A stretch of 64,000 bases of DNA from Candidatus Kryptonium sp. (GTDB taxonomy: Bacteria > Bacteroidota > Ignavibacteria > Kryptoniales > Kryptoniaceae). The DNA lies in NCBI GenBank assembly GCA_025060635.1, contig JANXBN010000001.1, forward strand, positions 310,001 through 374,000. The letters run 5' to 3'. The notes beneath the pieces were generated by a model. The model had not been told where the DNA came from, ran no database searches, and saw only the letters and a list, made by a program, of their open reading frames with translations. The translations under genes and the position numbers were made by a program. Numbering within the stretch: the stretch's first letter is position 1; each line of letters starts with the position of its first letter. Shown piece by piece: positions 52,580 to 62,037 of this stretch.

Positions 52580-53044
52580 ATGTTTCAAATTGATGAGGTT
52601 GACCTTAAAATTTTAGATATACTTCAGAAAAATGGGCGAGTTAAGCGTAATGACCTTGCACAAATGGTTGGGCTTTCTGTTCCATCGGTGAGTGAGCGAA
52701 TGAAAAAGCTTGAAGAAGCAGGTATCATAAAAGGTTATACTACATTGCTTGATTCAAAGAAACTCGGAAAAGATATTACTGCTTTTGTTTTCGTTTATAT
52801 TGATTCATCAAAAAACTATCCCTTGTTTATTGAACGAGTTATGGAGGTTGACGAGATACTTGAGTGTCATTCAATCACAGGTGAAGGTTCGCATCTTTTG
52901 AAAGTTAAAACTGAAAATACATCAACGCTTGAAAAACTTCTTGCGCGAATTCAATCATGGCCAGGGGTTACGGGGACGAAGACCAGCATCGTTTTATCAA
53001 CGATTAAAGAAACAACAAGAATAAAAATTTTTGAGCAAGATTAA
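52580..53044 (+). CDS. Lrp/AsnC family transcriptional regulator
   Basis: DNA-binding regulator of 154 residues. The N-terminal winged HTH has DLKILDILQKNGRVKRNDLAQMVGLSVPSVSERMKKLEEAGIIKGYT, in Lrp order: LQ-NGR, then the recognition helix LSVPSVSERMKKL. The C-terminal RAM/effector domain has ITAFVFVYID and HSITGEGSHLLKVKTENTSTLEKLL, which is the amino acid-binding and oligomerisation region. It is 38 bp upstream of glnA and has its own consensus promoter. Control of glnA by amino acid supply is a reasonable inference. Confidence 0.93.
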   Translation: MFQIDEVDLKILDILQKNGRVKRNDLAQMVGLSVPSVSERMKKLEEAGIIKGYTTLLDSKKLGKDITAFVFVYIDSSKNYPLFIERVMEVDEILECHSITGEGSHLLKVKTENTSTLEKLLARIQSWPGVTGTKTSIVLSTIKETTRIKIFEQD

Positions 53045-53082
53045 AGTTTCAGAAAATTAAAAAACAAACTTGGGAGTAATTT

Positions 53083-54504
53083 ATGAGGAGTGAAGCGATT
53101 CAAAATGTATTTGAAATGATCAAAAAGCATGGGGTTAAAATGGTTGACTTAAAGTTTATGGATTTTCCCGGACAGTGGCAACATTTTAGCGTCCCAGTTC
53201 ACGAGTTAACAGAGGAATCATTTGAAGAAGGATTTGGCTTTGATGGTTCAAGTATTCGCGGATGGAAAAGCATAAACGAAAGTGATATGCTTGTTATCCC
53301 TGATCCAACGACGGCTTTTATTGATCCTTTTATAGAAGTTCCAACGATAAGTTTAATTTGTGATGTTTATGATCCTATCACCAGAGAGAAATATGAGCGT
53401 TGTCCGCGATATATTGCGCAAAAGGCGGAAGCATATTTGAAAGCAACTGGAATCGCCGACACAGTTTATTTCGGTCCTGAGGCTGAATTTTTTATCTTTG
53501 ACGATGTTCGCTTTGATCAAAATGCCCATGAAGGGTATTATTTTATAGATTCAATTGAAGGACAATGGAACTCAGGTCGTGATGAAAAACCAAATCTTGC
53601 TTATAAACCAAGATATAAGGAAGGATATTTCCCCGTTCCACCAACCGACTCGCTAAACGATATAAGAAACGAAATGGTGTTAATTATGGAGCAATGTGGT
53701 CTTGAGGTTGAAGCTCAACATCATGAGGTTGCAACTGGGGGACAATGTGAAATTGATTTTCGTTTTGCTCCGCTTGTAAAGTGCGCTGATAACCTTTTGA
53801 TTTTCAAATATATTGTTAAAAATGTTGCACGAAGACATGGCAAGACGGCGACATTTATGCCAAAGCCACTTTTTGGTGATAATGGTTCAGGTATGCACTG
53901 TCATCAAAGTTTATGGAAGAATGGACAACCTTTATTTTATGGAAATGGATATGCAAATTTAAGCGAGATCGCACTTTATTATATTGGTGGGATTCTTAAA
54001 CACGCTCCAGCGTTATGTGCTTTTACGAATCCGACAACGAACTCATACAAACGCCTCGTCCCTGGATTTGAAGCACCTGTGAACCTTGCTTACTCTCAGC
54101 GAAATAGAAGCGCAGCGATTCGTATCCCTGTTTATTCATCAAGTCCGAAAGCAAAAAGAATAGAGGTGAGATTTCCTGATGGTTCTTGCAATCCATATCT
54201 TGCTTTTTCAGCAATGCTTATGGCTGGGATTGACGGAATAATAAACAAAATTGATCCGGGGGAACCGCTTGATAAAGATATCTACGCTCTCCCGCCCGAG
54301 GAATTGAAAAATATTCCTTCAACTCCAGGTTCGCTTGAAGAGGCGTTAAGAGCTCTTGAAAAGGACCACGATTTTCTATTAAGAGGAGATGTCTTTACCG
54401 AGGATGTGATAGAGGCATGGATAAAATATAAATGGGAAAAGGAAGTAAATCAAATGCGTATGCGTCCACATCCGTATGAATTTATGTTGTATTTTGATGT
54501 GTGA
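53083..54504 (+). CDS. glnA: glutamine synthetase type I
   Basis: Ammonia-assimilating enzyme of 473 residues, usually a dodecamer. Motifs are [21 protein letters not shown] near residue 50, [13 protein letters not shown] near residue 129, the [16 protein letters not shown] block near residue 210, [15 protein letters not shown] near residue 266 and [12 protein letters not shown] near residue 346. The tyrosine that is adenylylated in enteric GlnA is present in the [10 protein letters not shown] segment near residue 400, as in the GSI-beta type. It may be co-transcribed with the Lrp regulator gene. Confidence 0.96.
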   Translation: MRSEAIQNVFEMIKKHGVKMVDLKFMDFPGQWQHFSVPVHELTEESFEEGFGFDGSSIRGWKSINESDMLVIPDPTTAFIDPFIEVPTISLICDVYDPITREKYERCPRYIAQKAEAYLKATGIADTVYFGPEAEFFIFDDVRFDQNAHEGYYFIDSIEGQWNSGRDEKPNLAYKPRYKEGYFPVPPTDSLNDIRNEMVLIMEQCGLEVEAQHHEVATGGQCEIDFRFAPLVKCADNLLIFKYIVKNVARRHGKTATFMPKPLFGDNGSGMHCHQSLWKNGQPLFYGNGYANLSEIALYYIGGILKHAPALCAFTNPTTNSYKRLVPGFEAPVNLAYSQRNRSAAIRIPVYSSSPKAKRIEVRFPDGSCNPYLAFSAMLMAGIDGIINKIDPGEPLDKDIYALPPEELKNIPSTPGSLEEALRALEKDHDFLLRGDVFTEDVIEAWIKYKWEKEVNQMRMRPHPYEFMLYFDV

Positions 54505-54570
54505 GTTTGATTTTTTATTATTAAGATGAAAAATGTTGCCACTTGAAAAAGTGAAGTGAAAGATAAGACA

Positions 54571-55767
54571 ATGAAATTGGAAAATTTACCTTCGGGGTTG
54601 ATTTTACTTTCCCTTTTTCTCTTGTTCGTTAGCTGCTCAAAAAATGGTCGTTTAAGATCGGGTGATGATGCCCTCTCTATAGATAAAAAAGATGGCTTAG
54701 AAAAAACAAACTTTGATTCATTAAGTAAAAATGGTTTGGGTGTTTACCTTTTCAAAGGTAAAACTAGCAATGAGTTAACAAATGTTGAACCATTGAGATT
54801 GCCTTATAATTGGAAAAGAGTGGGACCGTTATATCAAATAACTTTTGATCATTACGAGCCAGTCCCTGGAAAAATCATTGGTATTTGGACGCCGAACACA
54901 AACATACCATGGTCGGAGTTATATTCAAAGTATGGTTTTAGAGGTATAAACATTTCGGCTAGACAGTATGAGATGGCAAGGCAAAGCGGATTTGAACCTA
55001 AGTACATGAGAATTGCCATATCACCTAACCAAGACAGCCCTGATTATTATGAATATGTAGTTTCTAATTTTTATGCTGGGCAATACTATACCGATGAACC
55101 TTTAAACCATAACTGCATCGGAAATTGGTATCATCCAGAATGGAGCAATTATGGCGTATTAATGTCGCAAATAAGAAATTTTATCCATAGTAAATATGCT
55201 GATTCATCAAAATTTGTGATAAGTGGATATAAAAAATGCGATCACTTTCTTGAAGCTGTTTTCACATACGATGGAGTGGATAATGTCACCTTTTCTTCTT
55301 ACAAAAAATGGCTACCCATATTGATAAGTAATGAATGTTGGTATCCAGCCAGTAAAGATCAAAGGGACTCATGGACGGATTGGAAAAATTCTTTTGGTGA
55401 AAAATTTTCTAGTGTCTGGATAAGCGCTTTTCCAGATTGGAATAAAGTAAGGAAAAACGATCTTATAAGTGATGATGATATTGGTGAATATAACACTTTG
55501 CTTGGACATGCTGCTAATCTCGGGTTGAAAGAAGTTTGGTTGTGGTGCAGTCAAGATGGTTATAATTTAACATACATAACAGAATTCTGTGAAGCGGCTT
55601 GGAGGCAAGGTTGGTTAAGAAAGTTCGTAAAGGTAACGGAATATTGGATCTGGTATAGGTGTATAGAAGACATATCAACGCTTTGCGATCCGGACAACCC
55701 AGATGTTTGGGTGATTGATCACTACGAATATGGAATGACCTGGATTCAAGAGGTTTTTCCGAATTAG
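54571..55767 (+). CDS. lipoprotein of unknown function, Trp- and Cys-rich
   Basis: Predicted lipoprotein of 398 residues with the lipobox LFVSC at about residues 18-22. No family is recognised. The mature part is rich in Trp and Tyr and has at least seven cysteines (for example HNCIG, KKCDHF, NECWYP, LWCSQ, EFCEA, YRCIED, LCDPD). Patterns such as GFRGINISARQ, YYTDEPLN and LKEVWLWCSQ faintly recall TIM-barrel glycosidases, but no catalytic pair can be assigned. The ATG at 54571 follows a weak ribosome binding site; an in-frame GTG lies at 54556. A small beta-barrel protein gene follows. Confidence 0.7.
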   Translation: MKLENLPSGLILLSLFLLFVSCSKNGRLRSGDDALSIDKKDGLEKTNFDSLSKNGLGVYLFKGKTSNELTNVEPLRLPYNWKRVGPLYQITFDHYEPVPGKIIGIWTPNTNIPWSELYSKYGFRGINISARQYEMARQSGFEPKYMRIAISPNQDSPDYYEYVVSNFYAGQYYTDEPLNHNCIGNWYHPEWSNYGVLMSQIRNFIHSKYADSSKFVISGYKKCDHFLEAVFTYDGVDNVTFSSYKKWLPILISNECWYPASKDQRDSWTDWKNSFGEKFSSVWISAFPDWNKVRKNDLISDDDIGEYNTLLGHAANLGLKEVWLWCSQDGYNLTYITEFCEAAWRQGWLRKFVKVTEYWIWYRCIEDISTLCDPDNPDVWVIDHYEYGMTWIQEVFPN

Positions 55768-55797
55768 TAAAAATTAACTTATTAGGAAGAATTGAAA

Positions 55798-56475
55798 ATG
55801 AAAAAGAATTTTTTCATTTTTCTTACGATTCTTCTCGCACCTTTGCAAACCTTGTATTGTCAAGAACAGAAAAAAACTTCTTATTTAGATGTGGGGTTCA
55901 AAGTGAATTTACCGTATGTTTTTATGAATTATGCTATATATGAAGCAGATGTATATGGTAGACCGGATGTGGGACATCGTTGTAAATCCCACCATTTCGG
56001 TGTTGATCTTTTCGGCTTGCATTTAACTCTTAATTACAACTTCTCAAGAGATTTAAGTCTTGAAGGCAGAGCTGGGCTTGCTCTTAGAGATGCCCCAATT
56101 GAGTTGAACTTTGAGACGGGATTTAATCTAAATTATGGACTTGTGCTCAAAAAGTTTATAGGTGGTAGGAATTTTTACGGAGCCATTTCGTTTGAAAGTG
56201 GTGATTATATTCCAAGTGTAAATCCTAATTTTTATTGGGACCGAATACTTCTTCAGCCGAGCAAGAACTTAATAGGTATAGGTTTTGGAGTAAGAATTTG
56301 GAGAAACCTATTCTATGAAATTTTGTTCCATCGGACTTTGGGTAATATGACAATTTTTGAAGAGCGTGAAAATCAATTGTATGGAACACCGCCATATGAA
56401 AGCAGAAATACGAAATTGCTTTTCTTTGTTCGCACGAGCTTAGGATATTCGTTTGAGGTTTTGAAAAGGCAGTGA
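55798..56475 (+). CDS. small outer membrane beta-barrel protein
   Basis: Exported protein of 225 residues with a signal peptide ending near TLYCQ. The body consists of alternating hydrophobic and polar stretches that read as about 8-10 amphipathic beta strands (FGVDLFGLHLTLNYNF, LSLEGRAGLAL, FNLNYGLVLKKF, LIGIGFGVRIW) and ends with FFVRTSLGYSFEVLKRQ. This suits a small barrel or OmpW/PorT-like protein. It lies 30 bp after the unknown lipoprotein gene and may work with it. The function is unknown. Confidence 0.75.
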   Translation: MKKNFFIFLTILLAPLQTLYCQEQKKTSYLDVGFKVNLPYVFMNYAIYEADVYGRPDVGHRCKSHHFGVDLFGLHLTLNYNFSRDLSLEGRAGLALRDAPIELNFETGFNLNYGLVLKKFIGGRNFYGAISFESGDYIPSVNPNFYWDRILLQPSKNLIGIGFGVRIWRNLFYEILFHRTLGNMTIFEERENQLYGTPPYESRNTKLLFFVRTSLGYSFEVLKRQ

Positions 56476-56770
56476 AGTTTGGGAAAGATTTTTGAAAATA
56501 ATTTTTTAGATATTTTTTCGCTTGCTGATGCAGTAAAGAATTTAGTGGCAAAAGCGAGAATAGTTGATGAATGGTATTATTTATAGATTGAAGCAGGCTA
56601 AAAGGGGTCAAGAGCGGGATTCGTAGTTTTTGTTGGTGAAATTAAGATTGAAATATGGTTTTCGGGGAAATTTTAGGGGGTGGCTCAAAATTTGCATAAA
56701 ATTATTGTGTGATGTCCCTTCTTTTGTTATCTTAATTTTTAGGAAACGAAAAGAAAAGCGATTTAAAGCT

Positions 56771-59344
56771 ATGAAGAGGTTAATCATAATTTTTTTGACC
56801 CTGTTTTCAATTAGTGGTGTTTTTGGAAACGATCTTAAAAGATACTTCAAACTTGCTGGGGAAGAGTTTGATGTTCCAGCTGAACTTCTTGAGGCGATTG
56901 CATTTGTTAATACGAGGTGGACACATATTGAACCTGAAAAGTTCGCTCCATCTTGCGATGGAAGACCTCCTGTTTATGGCATAATGGGCTTGAGAAATGA
57001 TGATTGGTTTGGATATAGTTTAACCGAAGGCGCAAAGTTGATAAATGTCCCTATTGATCTCGTTAAAAAGGATGTGTATCAAAACATAAGAGCGGGTGCT
57101 GCTTTACTTTCAAAGTTTTCAAAAGATAAAGGATTGAGGAAAGGAATTTCAAAGCTTGAGGATTATAAAGATATCGTCGCAAAGTTTAGTGGGATTCCGC
57201 AGCCTGAGATAGCGCAGATTTTTGCTTATGATGTATACAAAGTTTTGTCAACTGGGTTTGAAGGTTTTGGCATCACGATTGAAAAGAGGGAAATTGATAT
57301 GTCAATTTTTCCACAGGATTTGTTTGAGAAGGCGGGATTAAAGATTGTGAAACCTGATGAAATAAGTTCAGAAGATTATCCTCCAGCGGTTTGGGATCCG
57401 AGCCCAAATTATACTGCAAATAGACCTTACACGACAAGAATTGTGATTCATGTTACTCAAGGAAGCTTTGCGGGCGCTGTATCGTGGTTGAAAAATCCAG
57501 CTTCAAGTGCGAGTGCACATTATGTAATTCGTAGCTCTGATGGATATATAGTTCAACTTGTTAGGGAAAGAGATATGGCTTGGCATGCAAGGTGTTGGAA
57601 TCGTTTCACACTTGGGATTGAGCACGAAGGTTGGATTGAAAATCCAAGCGTGTGGTTTACTCCAGTAATGTATCTTGAATCTGCGAAGCTTGTTAGAAAT
57701 ATGGTCAATAGGTGGGCGATCCCAGTAGATAGCAATCATATAATTGGTCATAATTTCTGGCAACAACCGCAATGGCCGATCGTTCGTCAACAGTGGGATT
57801 TTGCTACTTATGATCCTGTGTCAACTTATCCAACATCTTGCAATAATCACACGGATCCAGGTCCAGGTTGGAATTGGAGCTACTATTTTAGTTTAATACG
57901 AGGTGATCAAACACCACCTAAGGTTGTTTCTGTTTCACCTTCTTATGGGACGCGCAATTTCAAGGCGTATAAATCTGTGTTTGTTAATTTTTCGGTTCCA
58001 ATGGACAAAGCCTCTGTAGAAGCAAATATCATTATAAATCCGAGAGATACTGTGACATTCGCATGGAGTTCGGATCAAAAGACACTTGAAATAAAACCTA
58101 ATAAATTTTGGGAGTTCTCAACGACATACATAATAAAAATTGATACCGGGGCAAAAAGTATTTTCGGGCTTAAAATTGACGCAGATGGCGATGGTGTGCC
58201 GGGAGATCCTTATTACATAGAGTTTACAACAACTGCTCCTGATGTGCAAGCACCAGTCGTTGAGAAAGGTTATCCAACCGGAGGAGATAATGTTAGCATT
58301 TATGCGGAGATGAAATTTATTTTCAATGAACCGCTTGAAAGCGCAAGCTTGTCAGGTAGAGTAAGGTTGGTAGATGAGAACGAGCAAGTTATTTCAATTA
58401 CATCTGGAAGACATGTAGTCAAAGACGATAAGAGCATTGTAACTTTCAGACCAGCGAGTTTGCTTTCAAGGGATAAGATCTATAGAGTTAAATTCTTGGC
58501 TGGTTTAAGAGATTTGTTTGGAAACGCCACAACATCTGATTATGTCTTTACATTTAGAACAGAGCAAGGTACCTTTCAGCGCGGGAGCGTTATTGATTCG
58601 TTTGAAGTAATTGGTCCTTGGTGGAAACCAAGTCAAAGTGGAAGCACAGTAGGAGTTGATACGAGCGCAACAAATTTTGTTATTACGACAGAAAAGAAGA
58701 TAAGTGGCTCAAATTCGGGAAAATTAACATATAAATTTACAGGTGAAAGTGGAGGTGTTGTTAGGGTCTTTAACTCGTCAAAACCAGGAATAACTGATGC
58801 AGGTGGAGAAATTGGAATGTGGATATATGGTGACCTGAGCGAAAATCAACTTGAGTTTTGGTTCTATAATCCCAATAATTACATTGTTAACCTTGGACCG
58901 ATAAACTGGTATGGTTGGCGATTCGTCTCGTATCCTATTTCTTTGATTCCAGGCACGAGCAAACAATTTCATAGTGTAGTTATAAGACAAGTTCAAGGTG
59001 CTGATAAAGAGGGAGAAATCTTTATTGATGATTTACAAGTTGGTGGTAGAATTACTTTCGCTGGGTTTGATGAAGTCCCGCTTAAGTTCTCACTTGAGCA
59101 GAATTATCCCAATCCGTTTAACTCAGGAACTTTGATAAAATTTAGTTTGCCAGAGCGAGTTCAAGTTAAACTTCATGTGTATGATATTCTTGGGAGGTTT
59201 GTTGCTTCTGTTGCGGAAGGGGAGTTTGATGCTGGCGTGCACACTGTAAAGTTTGAGGCGAATGATTTGCCCTCGGGTATTTATCTTTACAAAATTCAGG
59301 CCGGTAAATTTATGGCTATAAGGAAGATGGTTTTAGTTAAATAA
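56771..59344 (+). CDS. T9SS-secreted N-acetylmuramoyl-L-alanine amidase with SLT-like domain
   Basis: Exported peptidoglycan-binding enzyme of 857 residues. After the signal peptide (MKRLIIIFLTLFSISGVFG), residues ~25-140 look like a lysozyme or lytic transglycosylase domain, but the expected catalytic Glu position in AIAFVNTRW is Asn. Residues ~210-380 form an Amidase_2/PGRP-type domain with zinc ligands in IVIHVTQGS, SNHIIGHNF and the NHTDPGPGW motif. Two Big_5-like domains follow (residues ~385-600), then a carbohydrate-binding-like module and a type A T9SS sorting domain (EQNYPNPFNSG ... LPSGIYLYKIQ ... MAIRKMVLVK). The ATG at 56771 is chosen because it starts a normal signal peptide. Confidence 0.85.
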   Translation: MKRLIIIFLTLFSISGVFGNDLKRYFKLAGEEFDVPAELLEAIAFVNTRWTHIEPEKFAPSCDGRPPVYGIMGLRNDDWFGYSLTEGAKLINVPIDLVKKDVYQNIRAGAALLSKFSKDKGLRKGISKLEDYKDIVAKFSGIPQPEIAQIFAYDVYKVLSTGFEGFGITIEKREIDMSIFPQDLFEKAGLKIVKPDEISSEDYPPAVWDPSPNYTANRPYTTRIVIHVTQGSFAGAVSWLKNPASSASAHYVIRSSDGYIVQLVRERDMAWHARCWNRFTLGIEHEGWIENPSVWFTPVMYLESAKLVRNMVNRWAIPVDSNHIIGHNFWQQPQWPIVRQQWDFATYDPVSTYPTSCNNHTDPGPGWNWSYYFSLIRGDQTPPKVVSVSPSYGTRNFKAYKSVFVNFSVPMDKASVEANIIINPRDTVTFAWSSDQKTLEIKPNKFWEFSTTYIIKIDTGAKSIFGLKIDADGDGVPGDPYYIEFTTTAPDVQAPVVEKGYPTGGDNVSIYAEMKFIFNEPLESASLSGRVRLVDENEQVISITSGRHVVKDDKSIVTFRPASLLSRDKIYRVKFLAGLRDLFGNATTSDYVFTFRTEQGTFQRGSVIDSFEVIGPWWKPSQSGSTVGVDTSATNFVITTEKKISGSNSGKLTYKFTGESGGVVRVFNSSKPGITDAGGEIGMWIYGDLSENQLEFWFYNPNNYIVNLGPINWYGWRFVSYPISLIPGTSKQFHSVVIRQVQGADKEGEIFIDDLQVGGRITFAGFDEVPLKFSLEQNYPNPFNSGTLIKFSLPERVQVKLHVYDILGRFVASVAEGEFDAGVHTVKFEANDLPSGIYLYKIQAGKFMAIRKMVLVK

Positions 59345-59483
59345 AATTTTTCGGCTCTAAAAATTCTACATAATAGATTTTTAAAACCGTCAGCAAGGCG
59401 GTTCGGGGGTAATTTGTTTTATTTTATGCAGTTTCATAAATTCTTTTAGTTATTATTAAATTTGAAAAAATTTCCTTGCGAGG

Positions 59484-60635
59484 ATGAAGAATATAGCAAT
59501 CCTTGGGTCAACTGGCTCCATAGGAAAAAATGCCATTGAAGTCGTTCAAAGGTTTCCAGATAGATTTAGAGTCACATATCTTGCCGTTAATAGAAATATA
59601 GATCTTCTTTTTGAGCAGGTGAAATCTTTAAAGCCGAAAGGGATAGTAATTTTTGATAAGCAAAAGGCTGAGGAATTTTCAAATTTTGTCAATGGTGAAA
59701 TTGAAGTTCTCTCTGGCGAAGAAGGATTGCTTGAGATTGTAAGTAGGGATGATGTTGATATTGTTCTAAATTCGCTTGTTGGATTTTCTGGATTGAAACC
59801 AACTATAAAAGCAATTGAAAGTAAGAAAAGGATCGCTCTTGCGAACAAAGAAACGCTTGTCGTCGCTGGCGAGATAATCACGAAATTGATAAAGGAAAAT
59901 AATGTTGAACTTATCCCCGTTGATAGTGAGCATAATGCTATTTTCCAATGTCTTGTTGGAGAAGATGTTTCGGATATTAATAAAATAATTTTGACTGCTT
60001 CCGGAGGACCATTTCTTTATAAGGATAAATTTGAACTTGAAAATGTAACAGTTGAAGAAGCACTTAAACATCCAAATTGGAAAATGGGAAATAAAATAAC
60101 TATTGACTCCGCAACTTTGATGAATAAGGGGCTTGAGGTGATTGAAGCGCATTGGCTTTTTGGTTTGCCAGTTGACAGGATAAAAGTTGTGATTCATCCG
60201 CAATCAATAATTCATTCAATGGTTGAATTTGTTGATGGCTCTATAAAAGCGCAGCTTGGAGTGCCAGATATGAAAATCCCAATTCAATATGCTTTAACTT
60301 ATCCAGAAAGAACTTATGCGGATTATGAAAGAGTTGATTTTGTAAAACTTGGACACATGACATTTCTTGAACCTGACTTTGATAAATTTGAATGTTTGAA
60401 GATTGCTTATGAAGTTGCGCGCCTTGGTGGAACTTATCCGACGGTTTTAAATGCTGCAAATGAAATAGCAGTTGAAGCTTTTCTTAACAAAAAAATAAAG
60501 TTCACAAAGATACCTGAGATAATAAAAAAAGCAATTGACGCGCATAAGCCAAAGTTTAACCCGGAACTTGAAGACATTTTCCAGGTGGATTTTGAAACAA
60601 GGAAATTTGTAAAAAATTTGGAGGTGCTAAATTAA
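59484..60635 (+). CDS. dxr: 1-deoxy-D-xylulose 5-phosphate reductoisomerase
   Basis: Second step of the MEP isoprenoid pathway; makes MEP from DXP with NADPH. The 383-residue protein has NADPH-binding GSTGSIGKNAIEVV at the N-terminus, ALANKETLVVAGE near residue 116, PVDSEHNAIFQCL near residue 145, the substrate and metal motif TASGGPFL near residue 171, HPNWKMGNKITIDSATLMNKGLEVIEAHWLF near residue 195 and HPQSIIHSMVEF near residue 238. The order dxr-rseP is widely conserved. The ATG has GAGG only 2-3 bases ahead. Confidence 0.96.
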   Translation: MKNIAILGSTGSIGKNAIEVVQRFPDRFRVTYLAVNRNIDLLFEQVKSLKPKGIVIFDKQKAEEFSNFVNGEIEVLSGEEGLLEIVSRDDVDIVLNSLVGFSGLKPTIKAIESKKRIALANKETLVVAGEIITKLIKENNVELIPVDSEHNAIFQCLVGEDVSDINKIILTASGGPFLYKDKFELENVTVEEALKHPNWKMGNKITIDSATLMNKGLEVIEAHWLFGLPVDRIKVVIHPQSIIHSMVEFVDGSIKAQLGVPDMKIPIQYALTYPERTYADYERVDFVKLGHMTFLEPDFDKFECLKIAYEVARLGGTYPTVLNAANEIAVEAFLNKKIKFTKIPEIIKKAIDAHKPKFNPELEDIFQVDFETRKFVKNLEVLN

Positions 60636-60636
60636 T

Positions 60637-61956
60637 ATGGAGGTCATAAAAACTATATTCTATTTTGCCATAACAATAGGAGTGCTTGTCCTTGTTCATG
60701 AATTTGGTCATTTCATAGCTGCGAAGCTTTCAAAAATGCGAGTGGAGGTTTTCTCAATCGGATTTGGAGCAAGATTAATCGGGAAGAAAATTGGTGAGAC
60801 AGATTATAGAATTTCCGCTTTTCCTCTTGGTGGCTATGTGAAAATATCAGGAATGGTAGATGAAAGCTTGGATACTGGATTTGTAGGTTCAAAACCTGAA
60901 CCGTATGAATTTAGAAGTAAACCTTTTTATCAAAAATTCTTTGTGATTACCGCTGGCGTTATAATGAACATGCTTCTTGCGATTTTTCTTTTCTGGCTTA
61001 TTTTTATGGTTGAAGGGAAGAAATTTAGAGATGTAAATGAGGTTGGTTATGTCATTCCAAATTCACCTGCTTTTGAATTTGGGTTTAAAGAGGGAGATAA
61101 AATTCTAAAGTTGAATGGAAAAGAAATAAACTATTGGGATGATATAATAAGGATTGCTTTTGTTGATGATTTAACGAAAGATCTATCATTTGAGGTTCAA
61201 CGCAATGGTGAGAAAATAGTTATATCTATTCCGCGAGAAAAAATTCCTGAGTTTTCGTCGGAGGAAGTTCTCGGGATTTTACCAAAGTATGTTGAAACAG
61301 CAGTGATGGCAGTTGAGGCAGGTCGCCCAGCTGAGAAGGTTGGAATTCAACCTAAGGATGTGATAATTTCAGCAAACGGTGAGAAAATCTATAGCCCAGC
61401 TCAACTTACATCAATAATAAGAGCAAGCGCTGGAAAGGAATTAACATTGGTGATAAAGCGAGATAACAAAACCTTTGAGCAAAAAATTACGCCTGACCCG
61501 GATGGCAGAATCGGAATACAGATCGGTGCTTTTTACAACGGTCCAGTGAAGAAGGAAAGTTACAACCCGCTTGAAGCTTTATTGATCGGTTTAAGAGAAA
61601 CATATAGAATTTCAGCTTTAACCATAAATGGCATAAAGCAGCTCATAACTGGTGAGATTCCTGTTCAAAAGGGAATTGCCGGACCGATAAGAATCGCAAA
61701 GTTTGCAACTCAAAGTGCTGATATAGGTTTTACTGCCTTCCTCGGATTTATGGCGATTTTAAGCATAAGCTTGGCATTCCTAAATATATTTCCATTTCCA
61801 GGTCTTGACGGAGGGCATCTTATGATTTTATTGATTGAAGGGGTCATAAGGCGTGAACTTTCTTATAAGGTTAAAATAGCAATTCAACAAGTGGGTATCG
61901 CTATTTTGATAATTTTGATGATATTTGTGCTTTACAATGATATTGTGCATTTTTAA
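60637..61956 (+). CDS. rseP: RIP metalloprotease RseP (site-2 protease)
   Basis: Intramembrane zinc protease of 439 residues. The catalytic HEFGH motif has His21, Glu22 and His25 in the first membrane helix, and the second metal ligand lies in the FPGLDGGHLM segment near residue 390. Two PDZ-like regions occur in the middle (VIPNSPAFEFGFKEGDKILKLNGK and AGRPAEKVGIQPKDVIISANG). It cleaves membrane-spanning segments of regulators or signal peptides. It starts 1 base after the dxr stop, so the genes are co-expressed. Confidence 0.94.
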   Translation: MEVIKTIFYFAITIGVLVLVHEFGHFIAAKLSKMRVEVFSIGFGARLIGKKIGETDYRISAFPLGGYVKISGMVDESLDTGFVGSKPEPYEFRSKPFYQKFFVITAGVIMNMLLAIFLFWLIFMVEGKKFRDVNEVGYVIPNSPAFEFGFKEGDKILKLNGKEINYWDDIIRIAFVDDLTKDLSFEVQRNGEKIVISIPREKIPEFSSEEVLGILPKYVETAVMAVEAGRPAEKVGIQPKDVIISANGEKIYSPAQLTSIIRASAGKELTLVIKRDNKTFEQKITPDPDGRIGIQIGAFYNGPVKKESYNPLEALLIGLRETYRISALTINGIKQLITGEIPVQKGIAGPIRIAKFATQSADIGFTAFLGFMAILSISLAFLNIFPFPGLDGGHLMILLIEGVIRRELSYKVKIAIQQVGIAILIILMIFVLYNDIVHF

Positions 61957-62037
61957 CCTGTGACTTTGCTCACTGAATAGAAAAAATGTGCGTATTTAAA
62001 TTTAGAGTGAACAGAAAATAAATTTTGAGGTTTTATC

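Noticed and set aside
59385-59410. Small AACCG/CGGTT hairpin after the amidase as terminator
   Set aside because: Only 5 bp, large loop and no U-tract.
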